The position numbers were made by a program, and so were the translations under genes. The notes under the pieces are model-generated. The model was not told the origin of the DNA. It ran no database searches and worked only from the letters and a program-made list of their open reading frames with translations. Positions 20,836 to 31,047 of a DNA stretch of 64,000 nucleotides are shown here, in pieces. The stretch spans positions 4,019,750 to 4,083,749 of the forward strand of contig OU696583.1 in NCBI GenBank assembly GCA_916048095.2. The letters are read 5' to 3'. The first letter of the stretch is position 1. The number at the start of each line of letters is the position of its first letter. Origin of the DNA: Sacculina carcini (Eukaryota; Arthropoda; Thecostraca; Sacculinidae).

Positions 20836-21020
20836 ATGTGCCCACGTACAAACCACGCGGATTAGCGCACTCACTTACGGGCACGCGACTGACACACTCA
20901 ATCAATAGCACACGAACACGTAAACAAAGGTAAAGGCACAAATCGTGGTTTAGATGGAACGAGGAAAGTACGACCGTTCGCGGAGAAGGTTCACACAAGA
21001 CTGAGAATCAGTTGATTCAC
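20687..21020 (-). other. LINE-B 5' leader with (CA)n tract
   Basis: Region upstream of ORF1. It has a (CA)n run at 20784-20833 and otherwise no coding pattern. Its outer junction with Gypsy-3 lies near 21020 but has no visible target duplication. Confidence 0.5.
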
Positions 21021-21049
21021 GCTGAGCCGTCAGTCCTGGCAGTGCTGGT

Positions 21050-21504
21050 AGTGCATTAACACGCTTACAAACTGCTGCTCACCAGTGGCCCGACTAGTTG
21101 TCACGTTATACCAAAACACCGCAGTCGCAACATCATAATCAGATGTTGCGCCATCCGCTTCACGGTGCGGAGCACTCCATCACATAAACCATTGCCCTGG
21201 TGTCGATAGGTACATGAGAACACCAGCTTAACATACCCATTGTTCAGAAGCTGTTCAAACACTGTGCTACGGAACACAGGAGCGTTTTCATACAAAATCG
21301 GCTGAGGAGGGCTAAATTCCACAAAACACTCTTCAGAGCAGAAGTAACTGAATTTCCTCATTCCGATCTCAATTGTTTCTAGACTGTATAGCGGGAGCAG
21401 CAGTCTATCACACTGAGGTATGCCGTGTGATTGAAATACGTGATATCTACTGAGAGTCTTTGTCACACAGCATCAGTCTCCAGTGAACCATATTTGTATT
21501 TGAC
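21050..21504 (-). pseudogene. Gypsy-3 integrase core
   Basis: The main frame 21466-21101 reads FSPPQPILYENAPVFRS and SCTYRHQGNGLCDGVLRTVK. In intact relatives the second catalytic residue is Asp (LYDNAP) and the third Glu (LCEG); here they are Glu and Asp, so both are changed while staying acidic. Just beyond, near 21060, FWYNVTTSRATGEQ continues the core in another frame. The integrase C-terminus lies beyond LINE-B at 8970-9440. Confidence 0.75.
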
Positions 21505-22770
21505 TCACACTGCAGGATCAATTCTGCGACATGTGTCACAATTCTCCACTACAGTCTTCACCGCATCGCGACTCACTCTCGGAGATACCCCGCTCATCAG
21601 CTCTCTTGTGCGGTCGACACCCATGTGTCCAGTTCGTTCATGAACCGACTCAATCATGTTATGCGACATATCCTTCCATGCACCGAAGCAATGATTGGTA
21701 GACTTCACCTTGATGAACGGCGGTAACCGTGTCAGCTTGTCGGCGAGGTTACTAGCTATGTCAACATAAGTAACGCTCAGCTGAAGCGAATACCCATCGA
21801 TCATTTCTCGCAGAATGTCCAGCCTTCGCTTTACAAGAATATCCGATCATTATTATAATCGGATTATAATCCATGCGATTTGATACGGTGACTGTTTTTC
21901 ACGATACTGGTGATCCATCCATATACAACCAGAGACTGCTTTCAATTCCAGGCACTTGAATCTCCACTTCAGGCACAATCACACTCCTTTGATTGCAGCA
22001 CACTATTCGGCAACGTTTATGTGCGCACTATAATCTGATTTGCGCAGCCAACAACTGTCTTCAATGTGATTTCCATTCACAGTCACAACAACGCTAATAG
22101 CGAGATTGCTTGCGTCTGTCCAAACCACAGGCACTCCACCCTAAACGGACCAAACTCCATACATCGGATCGTTAACAGCTACCTCCGCGGCTGTTTTTCT
22201 CACAAGGTCTTCAACATCCACACTAACACTTCTGTCCCAGGAGCTTCGGCTACTATCATCATTATCAGAAGCACAACGCCTGATCCAACCGCACACCACC
22301 CGCAGCCACTCTGCCCATGGGTGATGGCCAATCCACTTGCCACATATTGAAAATACTTCTCGTTTCGTGAGAATTCCAGGTATAGCCAGCAGAATACCCT
22401 CTCTACTCCACTGGAATCCACTCGGGGTATTATCAATTCGTAGATGAGTATGTTTCCTCTGCCTAGTGGCTGAGGCTCCTTAGTGATCGGCCCCAACCGT
22501 CTCAGATGGGTCTGCATGTGATGAGATCTGATTTGGCGGCTATTGACAATGACATCATCGATGTAGGAATCAACAGCGCCACGAAACAGAGGGACGTCTT
22601 CCAGTATGCGCTTCATGACGGCACACATAACTGTAGGAACAATGCTCAGGCCGAAACCCAGACGTGTCATGACATATATTCACCTTGAACTTCAACCACC
22701 TGAAAACGGTAAAGATCCTTGGCAACAACCAACTGGAGGTACGCCTTTGCAATGGCGGACCAGTCATTGA
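21505..22770 (-). pseudogene. Gypsy-3 RT, RNase H and integrase HHCC finger
   Basis: 22767-22200 covers RT: MTRLGFGLSIVPTVMCAVM and the catalytic SYIDDVIVN, then a ...VFCWLYLEF thumb. RNase H lies in the decayed part 22200-21800 (frames disrupted). 21804-21505 has the RNase H end (IASNLADKLTRLP) and the HHCC finger (HERTGHMGVDRTRELM...CDTCRR). The RT fingers between GPPL and the palm seem partly deleted. Old and inactive. Confidence 0.75.
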
Positions 22771-23650
22771 TGTAAGGGGTTGATGTTCACATGTGTTGAA
22801 TACACTATTCTGCAGTATTGCAGATTACATTTCTCGAGTAGCTCTCTGTTTGTATCTATAAGGGCCACCGGTGGTTTCGTCGGTGTTGGTGGTGCACGAC
22901 GACGACGTGGACAGTCACACGTGTGATGCGTCGACTGCTACTGACCAACCGACTCGTCTGTCGTTGTCAAGGCAGAAACCGATGACGATGCAACGCCAAT
23001 CTGAGGAATGTTAGCAGATATGATGCCAAGCTAGGGTGCGGACGAACACGCCTGCTGACTTAGGTGGAATGTGTTCGGAATATCAGCTTGAACATGGCAT
23101 AGTTGATGAGTCACACGCTGCGCGCCGTTTTTGTCAACCGCATGTATTGTTAAAAAGACACCGCCGAAAATTCGCAGGGCTGATCGGTTGACGCCACACA
23201 ATTTTTTCATAACGGGAACTAGATCGCGCTGATGAAGTCCAATGACATACACTATTTTCGTACTACAAACTGTTGATCGTGCGCCGACGTCAGCAATAGC
23301 GCCGCAGTTTGCTCGATGATACATGGGCGGCCGAAGGTTGTAGTGCTTGTAAGCCTCCGTTCACACAGATACCTGTACTCGTACACTGGGCTCGTCACGA
23401 GCCGCCGAAGGATGCCACCCGATGAGTTCATTATGTTCTTCGTGGCCAAAAACGATTGTCTTCGTCCGAGCGGCGGTGCAAGTTGATGATCGGATGTCAG
23501 CCAAGATACCGATATTATTCATCAGAAAAACTTCGTCAACAGCGGCGCTGTTCGCTGTGTGATGGCTTGGTCTGGCTTGAGAGATGTTCTGTGACTGCGC
23601 CTTGCCGCGACACATCCTGCCAAAGTGGCCACGCTTGCCGCAACGCATGA
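22771..23650 (-). pseudogene. Gypsy-3 nucleocapsid knuckle, protease and RT N-terminal linker
   Basis: 23648-23361 starts RCGKRGHFGRMC, a CCHC knuckle. 23324-23031 is a retropepsin: ADVGARSTVCS in place of ADTGAQ, so the catalytic Thr is Val and the Gln is Arg, then LVPVMKKLCG...LRIFGGVFLTIHAVD and a CHVQADIPNTFHLS end. In 23030-22780 the minus strand reads CPRRRRAPPTPTKPP and VYSTHVNINPLHQ, the linker before RT in the same lineage. Capsid is missing to the right. Confidence 0.75.
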
Positions 23651-23659
23651 AATAATAAT

Positions 23660-24020
23660 TTGTGTTTCCAACAACTGTGTTTTATGCCTCATACGTGAAA
23701 GTATTTATGGCAGACCGGTGCAACCGCCCGCCGAGCTCCTCGGCCAGAAGAGCCCCGAGGGGCCCAATGCTTCATGCATGATATTAAAATTTATCATAAA
23801 CCAGCGCATAAAAGTCCCATTATTTCCCAGGAAACCGAGGGGCTGCTCGTAACTGCATTTTACCAAAGTGGGACCTCTATTATAATGGTGCTTTATTTAT
23901 AATTGGGCCCCCTTGTAATGCCTTCCGGGGAGAGGGCATAATATCTTGCATGGATTGTGATTCAATGCCTGAAAAGTGTCATGGGCTCAATGGACAGACG
24001 GACTTCATCAATCAATCAAT
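23660..24020 (+). repeat. probable LINE 3' tail with (TCAA)n end
   Basis: No coding frame. The right end reads GGACAGACGGACTTCATCAA followed by three TCAA/ATCA units, like the short tandem tails of CR1/L2-type LINEs in plus orientation. Three degenerate GAGG/GGCC palindromic blocks lie at 23730-23760. Identity is inferred from the tail only. Confidence 0.35.
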
Positions 24021-24031
24021 GATCTTCAAAT

Positions 24032-24500
24032 CTTGATCTTTCCAAATATGTACATACGATCTTTCCAAATATGTACATACGATCTCTCCAAATATGTACA
24101 TACTCCTATATTTGCAATTTTTAATATAATTCGATAATATATCAGTGTTTTCGGAGGGTGGCAACTATATATCAGAGTTGATATATGAATCAAGGCCCTT
24201 CGAATCAAGGCGCTTACATATTCGAAATATTGTCATATTTTATTTGAAACATATGTTTCAATTGTTAACATAAGGCAAATATATCTAAAGTAAATTAATG
24301 AAACATAGAGCTGATAAATCGTTTTACAAATCTTGATAACTTTCCACATGACAATATTTTGTACACGTAAGTGCCGAGTGGCAACTATAGTTGCCACTCT
24401 CCGAAAACACTGATTTATTATCGAATTATATTAAAAATTGCAAATATACGAGTATGTACATATTTGGAAAGATCGTATGTACATATTTGGAAAGATCAAG
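24032..24500. repeat. foldback-like element with tandem 23-bp terminal units
   Basis: The left arm 24032-24169 and right arm 24386-24500 are inverted copies, about 96% identical apart from copy number. Each arm starts with tandem 23-bp units (GATCTTTCCAAATATGTACATAC type): three at the left, two at the right; the 23-base difference in arm length is exactly one unit. The inner arm reads TTTGCAATTTTTAATATAAT then GTGTTTTCGGAG and GGCAACTATA. The loop (24170-24385) has no coding frame and ends in a perfect 24-bp palindrome (24376-24399). Tandem-repeat arms are a hallmark of foldback elements; a large MITE is the alternative. Confidence 0.75.
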
Positions 24501-24529
24501 CTTCACTCTAAAAGATGAGACAATTGCGT

Positions 24530-25106
24530 GTCGTGATTGACTAGGCATTGTCTAGGTAATTGTCTCCCACTTCCCCGTTTTACCTACGTGCACTCCTGTC
24601 ACCTCAAATACGACCCTCATCTCGACACCCCGTCCCACTCATCTGTCCTCCCGCCCTTAACCAGTCCACGTGGTCGGCCAAGTCCTTCTACTTTTCTGCC
24701 CTTCGCCTCTACAACTCTCTACCTTCTCAGCTTCATCAAATTTGTCCTTTGCTTCATTTTCATCTGCTCTCCACAAACATCTTTTTCCTTCTTATTCTGA
24801 ATAAATGCGTTTCTTGTACACTTTGTTGTTTTATATGTTGTTACCTCTGATTGCTCTTGTTTTTCTCATTTTGTGCTTGGTATGTCTTTCCTTGTTCGTG
24901 CTTTTTATACGTTTGTTTTTTCCGCATGCTCTTGCCTTGTATTATGTGTTCGCGCCTTTGCATTTTAACGTGCGGTTTATTAAATATATGTTGTTGTTTA
25001 TAAAATGGATGAGCGTCCGATGCAATTGGCCAACTGAGTCAACTTTGAACACCAGTATATGATTGCTGTCATCCCCTGAGCCTTGACGCAAATCTACGCC
25101 CCTGCC
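24530..25106 (+). pseudogene. plus-strand LINE fragment: ORF2 C-terminus and 3' UTR
   Basis: The plus frame 24560-24850 ends like L2/CR1 ORF2: STWSAKSFYFSALRLYNSLP followed by SQLHQ. This is the same block as at the end of LINE-B but in the opposite orientation and a different copy. A T-rich 3' untranslated stretch follows to the Gypsy-4 target duplication at 25107. 5'-truncated by the foldback element. Confidence 0.65.
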
Positions 25107-25110
25107 CCTG

Positions 25111-25372
25111 TGTCATAATTGTATTGACGACTCTGAAGAAGAAAACGAAACTTAGATAACCCACAGTACTCTGCAACAACCAAAACATACGGTTAATATG
25201 AGTGATAAAATAATACAATCGTAGAAAGCTAAATTAGCCTGGTTAACGTTGCAAACAAGTTTAAATAAGACATAGAAATACAACCGAACACACGCACCAA
25301 ACAACAACACGACGTAACTACCCAATACTTGCGCAATTACGTATGCGCAAATAACGCCACAAAGTCCTTACA
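25111..25372 (-). repeat. 3' LTR of Gypsy-4
   Basis: On the minus strand it starts TGTAAGGACTTTGTGG and ends ...AATTATGACA. Beside it, inside the element, the minus strand has GGAGGGGAATG, a short polypurine tract. The pol stop overlaps the LTR by five bases. Confidence 0.9.
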
Positions 25373-26720
25373 TCACATTCCCCTCCGAATTTGGATGAAC
25401 ATAGCGGGGGTTCCGGTATATAGTGCGCCCCGACCGTGAATGTCTCGGTAGGAAGCGCAATGGGTCGATACCTCCATCCTCATGCCTGTCATTGGCGTAC
25501 TCACTCTCAGAACGTTCAATCTCCGTGCCTGCTTCTTCACTTACTCCTCTCGCTGACATGCCTGTATCCGTTGGTCCGCCGTTGACCTCCCTCGAAGACT
25601 GGTCACGATAACACGGGGACTCGTCTGATAAATTGCTGTAAGGTGACGGCATATCGTCAGTGGAGACGACTAGTTTACAGCGATCAAGGTGCACACCATG
25701 CAGGCTCCGGCCTTCTCCGCCGCTCGGTTGTACGAACACATTTGCACCTCTGGCGTCTTCCACTCTAAATGACCCACTGAACACCGGGTCAAGACTACCA
25801 CGAACTTCCTGTTTGACGTAAACCCAATCGCCTTTTCGGATATTACGATGTTGTGGGTCAACCTTTTCTTTATCATAATACTGTTTGTACTGGTGCTTTG
25901 CTTTCTCAGAGTGTCGAACCACATCTCCGCATATAATCCTACGTGTTGATTCAGTCTCCTGTAGCCAATCGTCAAAATCCTTTGGGCATTTTCATCGACT
26001 ACAACTACACGTGGACTACGCAAATTCACTCCGAACATCACCTTATTAGGGCTATGATATGTAGACGTATTGCTTACGTTATTGACGAAAAAGGCGACTT
26101 CTCGGAGCAACGAAGGCCACTCATCCACTCGCTTGTTCTTTTCCGCCAGCATACAGCGTAAGGTCTGCTTTACAGTCTGTATTGTTCTTTCAACCAAACC
26201 ATCTCCTTGTGGGTGGTAAGGATTTGAGTGGCGCTTTTCGATCCAGAGCTCTTTGCACAGTTCCCTGATGAATACATCATCCACGTTACGCCCTCGATCA
26301 GACAGGATGTAGCTGGGGCATCCATGTCGACACACCCATTCTGACCAAACCGCCGACACAACCGCCTCTGCACTCTGATCCTTCATCGGAAATACCTCTA
26401 CATACTTGGCAAACATATCAATAATAACCAGAATATATCGAAACCCTTCATCGCTCCAGGGAAGTGTAGCTATGTCCAAGGCTATTGCTTGTCTAGGCTC
26501 GGATACTTCGATAATTGGCGTGTTCAAAGACACCTTGGACTGACATGATCGTTTGTTTTTGGCGCATATAACACATTCTTGACACGCGTTTTGAACCTTC
26601 TTCTCCATAGCTTCAAAATAATAATATCGCTTTGCTGTTTCCAACGTTTTTTTCATGCCAAAATGTCCCTGTCTATGAATATCCCTAACTACTTATCGTT
26701 GCCATTTCTCGGGCACAACG
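25368..26720 (-). pseudogene. Gypsy-4 integrase (one frameshift, catalytic triad intact)
   Basis: The HHCC finger starts at about 26700 (IHRQGHFGMKKTLE, CQECVICAKN). The core in 26656-25950 has IALDIATLPWSDEG (first Asp), ILSDRGRNVDD (second Asp) and GDGLVERTIQTVKQ (Glu), all three present. A shift near 25930 changes frame to 25922-25368, which holds QYKQYYDKEK, the C-terminal domain (RKGDWVYVKQEVRG, GSFRVEDARGANVFV) and the basic end RSGRTIYRNPRYV. It would insert element DNA. The single frameshift makes the full protein impossible as read. Confidence 0.85.
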
Positions 26721-26919
26721 ATCCGTCCGCTCTTGGATATCACTCCGTCTTGCAATCTCAGGTGGGCAAGCCTTCGTAGAGGTCCTGTAGACACACAGCC
26801 GTTCTGTTCTAACTGATGCTTGGCTTCAGATATATATGGGTCTGACGATAGCCTACGACACCATTCAGTCTGACAACACTCGTCATCAGAAATTTGATAA
26901 ATGTGTCTCTCAATATACT

Positions 26920-28517
26920 CGCTTTAGTCATTGATGTTGGAGTTCACAGCAGACGGCAGCCTGCTCAAATAATCCACAGCACAATTGTTGCGTCCCTTCT
27001 CGTGAACGACCTCCTAATTCGGCAATGTCTCCAGCTCCATCAACCAGCGAGCAAACTTGTTTCTTTGGTCTTTTGGGTCTTGGGTCTTGGTTCTTGGGTT
27101 GTTTCAGGGGGTTATTATCGGTCATAATCACTACTTTTGTGGCTGCTTGAAGGATATACCACCATTTTCTGACTGTTCCTACCAACGCCAACGCTTCCAA
27201 GTCTCCGGCGGAGTAGCGCGCCTGAGCTGGGGTGAGACCCGACGAAAAATAAGAAATCGGCAAAAGACATCCTTTGTCATCTTTATGCGAAAGCAATCCA
27301 CCGATTCCATTTTTGCTGGCATCTGTGCCAAGATAAAAACTGTCCTTCCACTTGGGAAATATCAACGTCGCACACTGTTTGAGTTTTCTTTTGATCTCGT
27401 CGAAACTACGTTGAAATTCATCGGTCCATTTCCAACCGACTCCTTTCCTTGTTAAACGATGCAGAGGTGCGCACGTGTCACTCAAGTTCACCAAGAAATG
27501 CCTGTAGAAATTAACAAATCCAAGGAACCGTCGGAGTGACTTGAGTCCTGTGGGTGGCACCCATGAGGTTATTGTCTCTCTATGTGTTTTCAGAGGTCGA
27601 TATCCGCTATCAGATAGCAGATATTTCGTGCCCTACAAACTCACCACTTACACAACCAAACCTGCATTTATCCAATCTCAGCTGCATGTTTGCGCGCCGG
27701 AAAGCCTCGAGGGTAGCTCGCAAATGGTTCTCATGGTCGTGGCTACTTTCCGAGAAAAACACGTGTCATCCACCTACGTAACCGTATTTTCGGATTCGCG
27801 GAGAGCGTCGTCCACGGCCCGCTGAAATGTGCTTTGACCATTGCATAGTCCAAATGGCATCACATTCATCTCGTATTGGCCACCTGGCACAGAGAACGCA
27901 GTCTTTTCCTTGTCCTCCTCGTGTAGCGGAATTGACCAATACGCGCTGGCGCCGTCTAGAAAGGAAAACACCTTTGCACCGTCCATGCGCTCCAAAAGAC
28001 GGCGCCAATCAGCGGCTGGGTACGCGTCCTTTTTGGTGTGTGAGTTAAGATCTCTGTAGTCGATTACAAATCTCAACGTGCCATCTTTCTTCTTAACTGA
28101 CAACACTCTGCTGCTCCACGGTGATTTTGAGCGGCGGCATATTCCGTTTGCCAACATCTCGCTGATTTAGCGATTGATTTCGGCTTCGGTCTGAGGATTG
28201 AAACGGGCCGGTCTGTGTTTTATTGGTGGTGTGCCGTCTGTCTCAATCACATGACGTATTCTCTCTGTTGTCTTTGGTCGCTTGGGATTTCTTGCAAACA
28301 TCTGTTTATACTCTGCGAGCAGCTCAATTATACGCTGTCGTTCATTAACAGGTAAATCAGTGCTGACCTACTTTTCAAGAGTCTCGGTATTGATAGTGTC
28401 CTGGATCAAGTTTACCCTTTCTTCGTGAACACCGCCACCAATCATGATGTCCGCCGTTTTCCACTGGCTTCCTAGTATGACCCGTCCATGCTGCCAGTCA
28501 AACTCAGTAGACTTAAA
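26920..28517 (-). pseudogene. Gypsy-4 RT and RNase H (broken)
   Basis: 28517-28160: RT N-terminus (ERIRHVIETDGTPPIKHRPA) with an in-frame TAA before ISEMLANGI. 28157-27774: fingers and palm (TLRFVIDYRDLNSHT, FSFLDGASAYWSIPL, MPFGLCNGQSTFQR). A frameshift follows before the YxDD block, which I cannot read clearly near 27770-27700. 27560-26928: thumb (LKSLRRFLGFVNFYRHFL) and RNase H (YLGTDASKNGIGGLL, SAGDLEALALV, IMTDNNPL). Confidence 0.85.
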
Positions 28518-29792
28518 CTAAGTCAAATAGTCTCGGCCGAGCAAAATAAAAGCGACAGGAGAGCTAATCACACTGAAACTATGGCTCACCACCTGACCTC
28601 CTCCAGCGTCTACATGAACTGGCAGTTGCCCGATTACTACTGCTTTGCCACCAATCCCAGCTAGAGTCATGTCCATGCTTTCTGTCAACCTGATGCTTGA
28701 CGCCAGACCCAAGCGATTTACAGTTGTCTCATCAATGACAGACGTGGAGGCTCCTACGTCTAACATTGCTGTTATATATTCGTGATTGATAGTCACAGGT
28801 ATAGTCACCGTGTCACCAGGAATGACCATCGTCCGAGGATGTTTCTCTTTCGCTTCATCCTGATCGACAAACAGATTTTTCTGCGTAGGTGTGGCACATG
28901 TTGTTAGTGTGTGACCTTTTTCCCCACAGCGCGGACATCGCCGTTCTGGGCACGACCGCATCATGTGACCAACTTTTCCGTATATGAAACATCCTTTTGG
29001 TCTCTCCTTCTGAACGGGCAATCTCATCCCAGAGCTGTTATTGCTGTTCTTCCGTTTCGCCGTAGCAGCCTCCACAGAGCTAGTTTTGTTGTAGTGCACC
29101 TCTAGATCCCCCGTGCTGTCGACAACATGCGCCGTTGGTATGCCCTTGTTTAGCGGCAACCCTCTTTCGACCAACCATCTCTTTGTCTGAACCAACAATT
29201 TCCGACCGTCACTTTCACCTGATATCGGATTGTCCACTATCCAGGTTTTCGCTTTCGGTTGCAGCTCACGGGTTAACTGATTCACAAACAAAGTACAAAG
29301 AAACACCGTCTCTGACTCAGCTTCTTTCGCTAGTCTCGAGTGAAAAGAAAAAATCATCAATCATGACCCCCGGTCGCCATTCAGTACTGCACAACTTCTG
29401 CAATGCCTCGTATCCATCTACGGGATTGTCCAACGTTCCAATGAGGATATCGAACGCTTCATCCAGTGTGTCAATATCAGTGACAATCTCTTTGACTAAC
29501 TCGCGTTCCGCTTGTCTGCGATTGACGTACGCTGGGAGTATTCCAACCGCAAATTTTCCCCATTGACCCCCTGACTACGCAGGCTAATCACTGCCGCTAC
29601 AAAGAGAGGTTTCCACTCAGCTATCGACTCATCAGGCTTTAGGGACGGCACAGGAAGTACCAACTGCTGTCGACCCCCGTCCAAACTGACCGTAGCTATA
29701 ACAGGTTCCTGAACCATTTCGTTACCTGAACCATCGTACGTTTTTCTCTGCTCTTCCTTCATTCCAACTGAATCATCCATAGCATGAGCCAT
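28518..29792 (-). pseudogene. Gypsy-4 gag and protease (two frameshifts)
   Basis: The start chosen is the ATG at 29792 (MAHAMDDSVGMKEEQRK), 28 bases after the 5' LTR. The frame changes near 29510 (to VKEIVTDIDTLDEAFDI) and near 29370 (to RLAKEAESETVFL). The last frame has a degenerate first knuckle (CFIYGKVGHMMRSC, second Cys is Tyr), a good second knuckle (CPRCGEKGHTLTTC) and a retropepsin with MLDVGASTSVID, where DTGAS is usual, ending LLGRDYLT. The protease active site is altered. Confidence 0.8.
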
Positions 29793-29820
29793 GTTCCTCT
29801 AATGGTTCAAGTTTCGTTTC

Positions 29821-30866
29821 GTCATAAGTGTATTGACGACTCTGAAGAAGAAAACGAAACTTAGATAACCCACAGTACTCTGCAACAACCAAAACATACG
29901 GTCAATATGAGTGATAAAATAATACAATCGTAGAAAGCTAAATTAACCTGCATGACATTGTTAACTACACTTGTTAAGTAAGGTTGAACATGCATAGAAA
30001 ACAATTAGTAAATCAGGTATATATTACATTCACACATTGACAAAACATTAATACATAATTAAAAGTACGATACAATACAATACGATACGATACCCGCAGC
30101 GGCTGGACACGAATACGCGGGGAACACGATTAAGTAGCGGGAACACAATGAAGCGAGCGAACACTCTAGCACTGTGTGAAAGCACGCACTATTCTCGACT
30201 GACTTGTCCAACACCAGCCGGAATCCACCTATGTCTAGCACCAGCCGGAATCCCTTCACTCCATGTAGGACACCGGTCACGTGACCGTCTGGAACGTGCC
30301 GTGCGACGTCTGAGCAAAACAGTCGTGTGAATTGTCGCGGGAAATAGCTGGACTACCATCGTCGTGGGTGGTGTAAACACACAGTAGCACTTCCGCCGGC
30401 TTGCGTGGAGAATGGGCAGCGCACACAGGCGGCTCAGACGGACAGACACAAACACACAGGCGGCGCGGATATACAGCGCGACACATAAACGACATAGCCA
30501 GACGGCGATGACATAGCTAGACGGCGACGTAAGCACACGGCGCAACTAGGTGACGAAAATAACACATCCGGTCGTGGCACGGTGCGAACATACATAAAAC
30601 ATATTGCAAAGTGTGTAAATTTATACAATAAGAATGCAATGAAACAAACACGCAACGCATATAACGCAAACACACGCACACACACACGCTTAATACGCAC
30701 AACATAAACATGCAACGCATAAACTAAAATAGTACAACGACAATCAATACAAAATAAAATCAATATGAAAAGAAACATGTGTGTGTGTAAACAAGTGTGT
30801 ACGCCACAACATTGCAAACAAGTTTTAATAAGACATAGAAATACAACCGAACACACGCACCAAGCA
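29821..30866 (-). repeat. 5' LTR of Gypsy-4, inner part, carrying solo LTR-2
   Basis: 29821-29958 and 30813-30866 align with the 3' LTR (25111 onward); 29959-30808 is an insertion. The LTR stops at the LINE-C poly(A) at 30867 and resumes at 43092. The first base pair differs from the 3' LTR (TG to CG), so the LTR end is mutated. Confidence 0.85.
29959..30808. repeat. solo LTR-2 (850 bp) inside the Gypsy-4 LTR
   Basis: Starts TGTTAACTACACTTG and ends GTGTACGCCACA (TG...CA), flanked by ACAT on both sides (29955-29958, 30809-30812). Excising it with one ACAT makes the surrounding LTR the same length as its partner over this stretch. It contains a doubled CACCAGCCGGAATCC (30211 and 30240) and GATAC/AATAC repeats at 30070-30090. 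No coding frame stands out. Its family has no other copy in the window. A DNA transposon with a chance TG...CA is the alternative. Confidence 0.7.
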
Positions 30867-31047
30867 ACTTTTTTTTCTTTTTTTTGTTGGTTACTGCACG
30901 TAGCACAGTTCAGGCCCAAGTGCAGATGCTCAGATTGATTCAGTCTGGAGTTGTATACTTCGGGCTGTTCGGGTAGACGTTTTGTGAGGAGAAATGAGTA
31001 TTGAAGCTATGGATATTGGTGGTAGTGGCTTGAGGGTTGTTGGATGA

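Larger units (their letters stand above)
9441..21020 (-). mobile_element. LINE-B, L2/CR1-like LINE, cut into four pieces by three LTR insertions
   Basis: On the minus strand: leader and ORF1 (about 21020-19038), endonuclease and first RT blocks (18952-17067), RT piece 16755-16628, RT piece 14696-14381, and RT thumb plus 3' end (10213-9441). The gaps are a solo LTR, a gag-only element and Gypsy-2. Removing the first two with one copy of their target duplications keeps the RT frame. Total LINE sequence is about 5.1 kb, a normal full length. No poly(A) tail is visible at the 3' end near 9441. ORF1 has a PHD-like N-terminus and three CCHC-like knuckles, as in LINE-A, but the sequences are only distantly alike. 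Confidence 0.8.
8970..23655 (-). mobile_element. Gypsy-3, old Ty3/Gypsy element split by LINE-B
   Basis: Right part (about 21050-23655): gag knuckle, protease, RT, RNase H and integrase core on the minus strand. Left part (8970-9440): the integrase C-terminal region of the same type. The integrase frame stops making sense just where LINE-B begins (about 21020) and its C-terminus appears just where LINE-B ends (9440), so I read them as one element. No LTR pair was found, and exact LINE-B junctions were not resolved. Many internal deletions and frameshifts make this the oldest layer in this part of the window. Confidence 0.6.

Noticed and set aside
22775-22800. LTR start similar to solo LTR-1 (TGTAAGG..TTGATGTTCACATG versus TGTAGCGCTGATGTTCATATG)
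   Set aside because: The minus strand here reads continuous Gypsy-3 linker protein, so the likeness is chance.
24032-24110. Three tandem 23-bp units resembling a CRISPR array
   Set aside because: The units adjoin with no spacers, the genome is eukaryotic, and they form the arm of an inverted repeat.
30867-30890. T-run as a Pol III terminator or random low complexity
   Set aside because: It is the poly(A) tail of LINE-C read from the other strand, next to a 10-bp target duplication.
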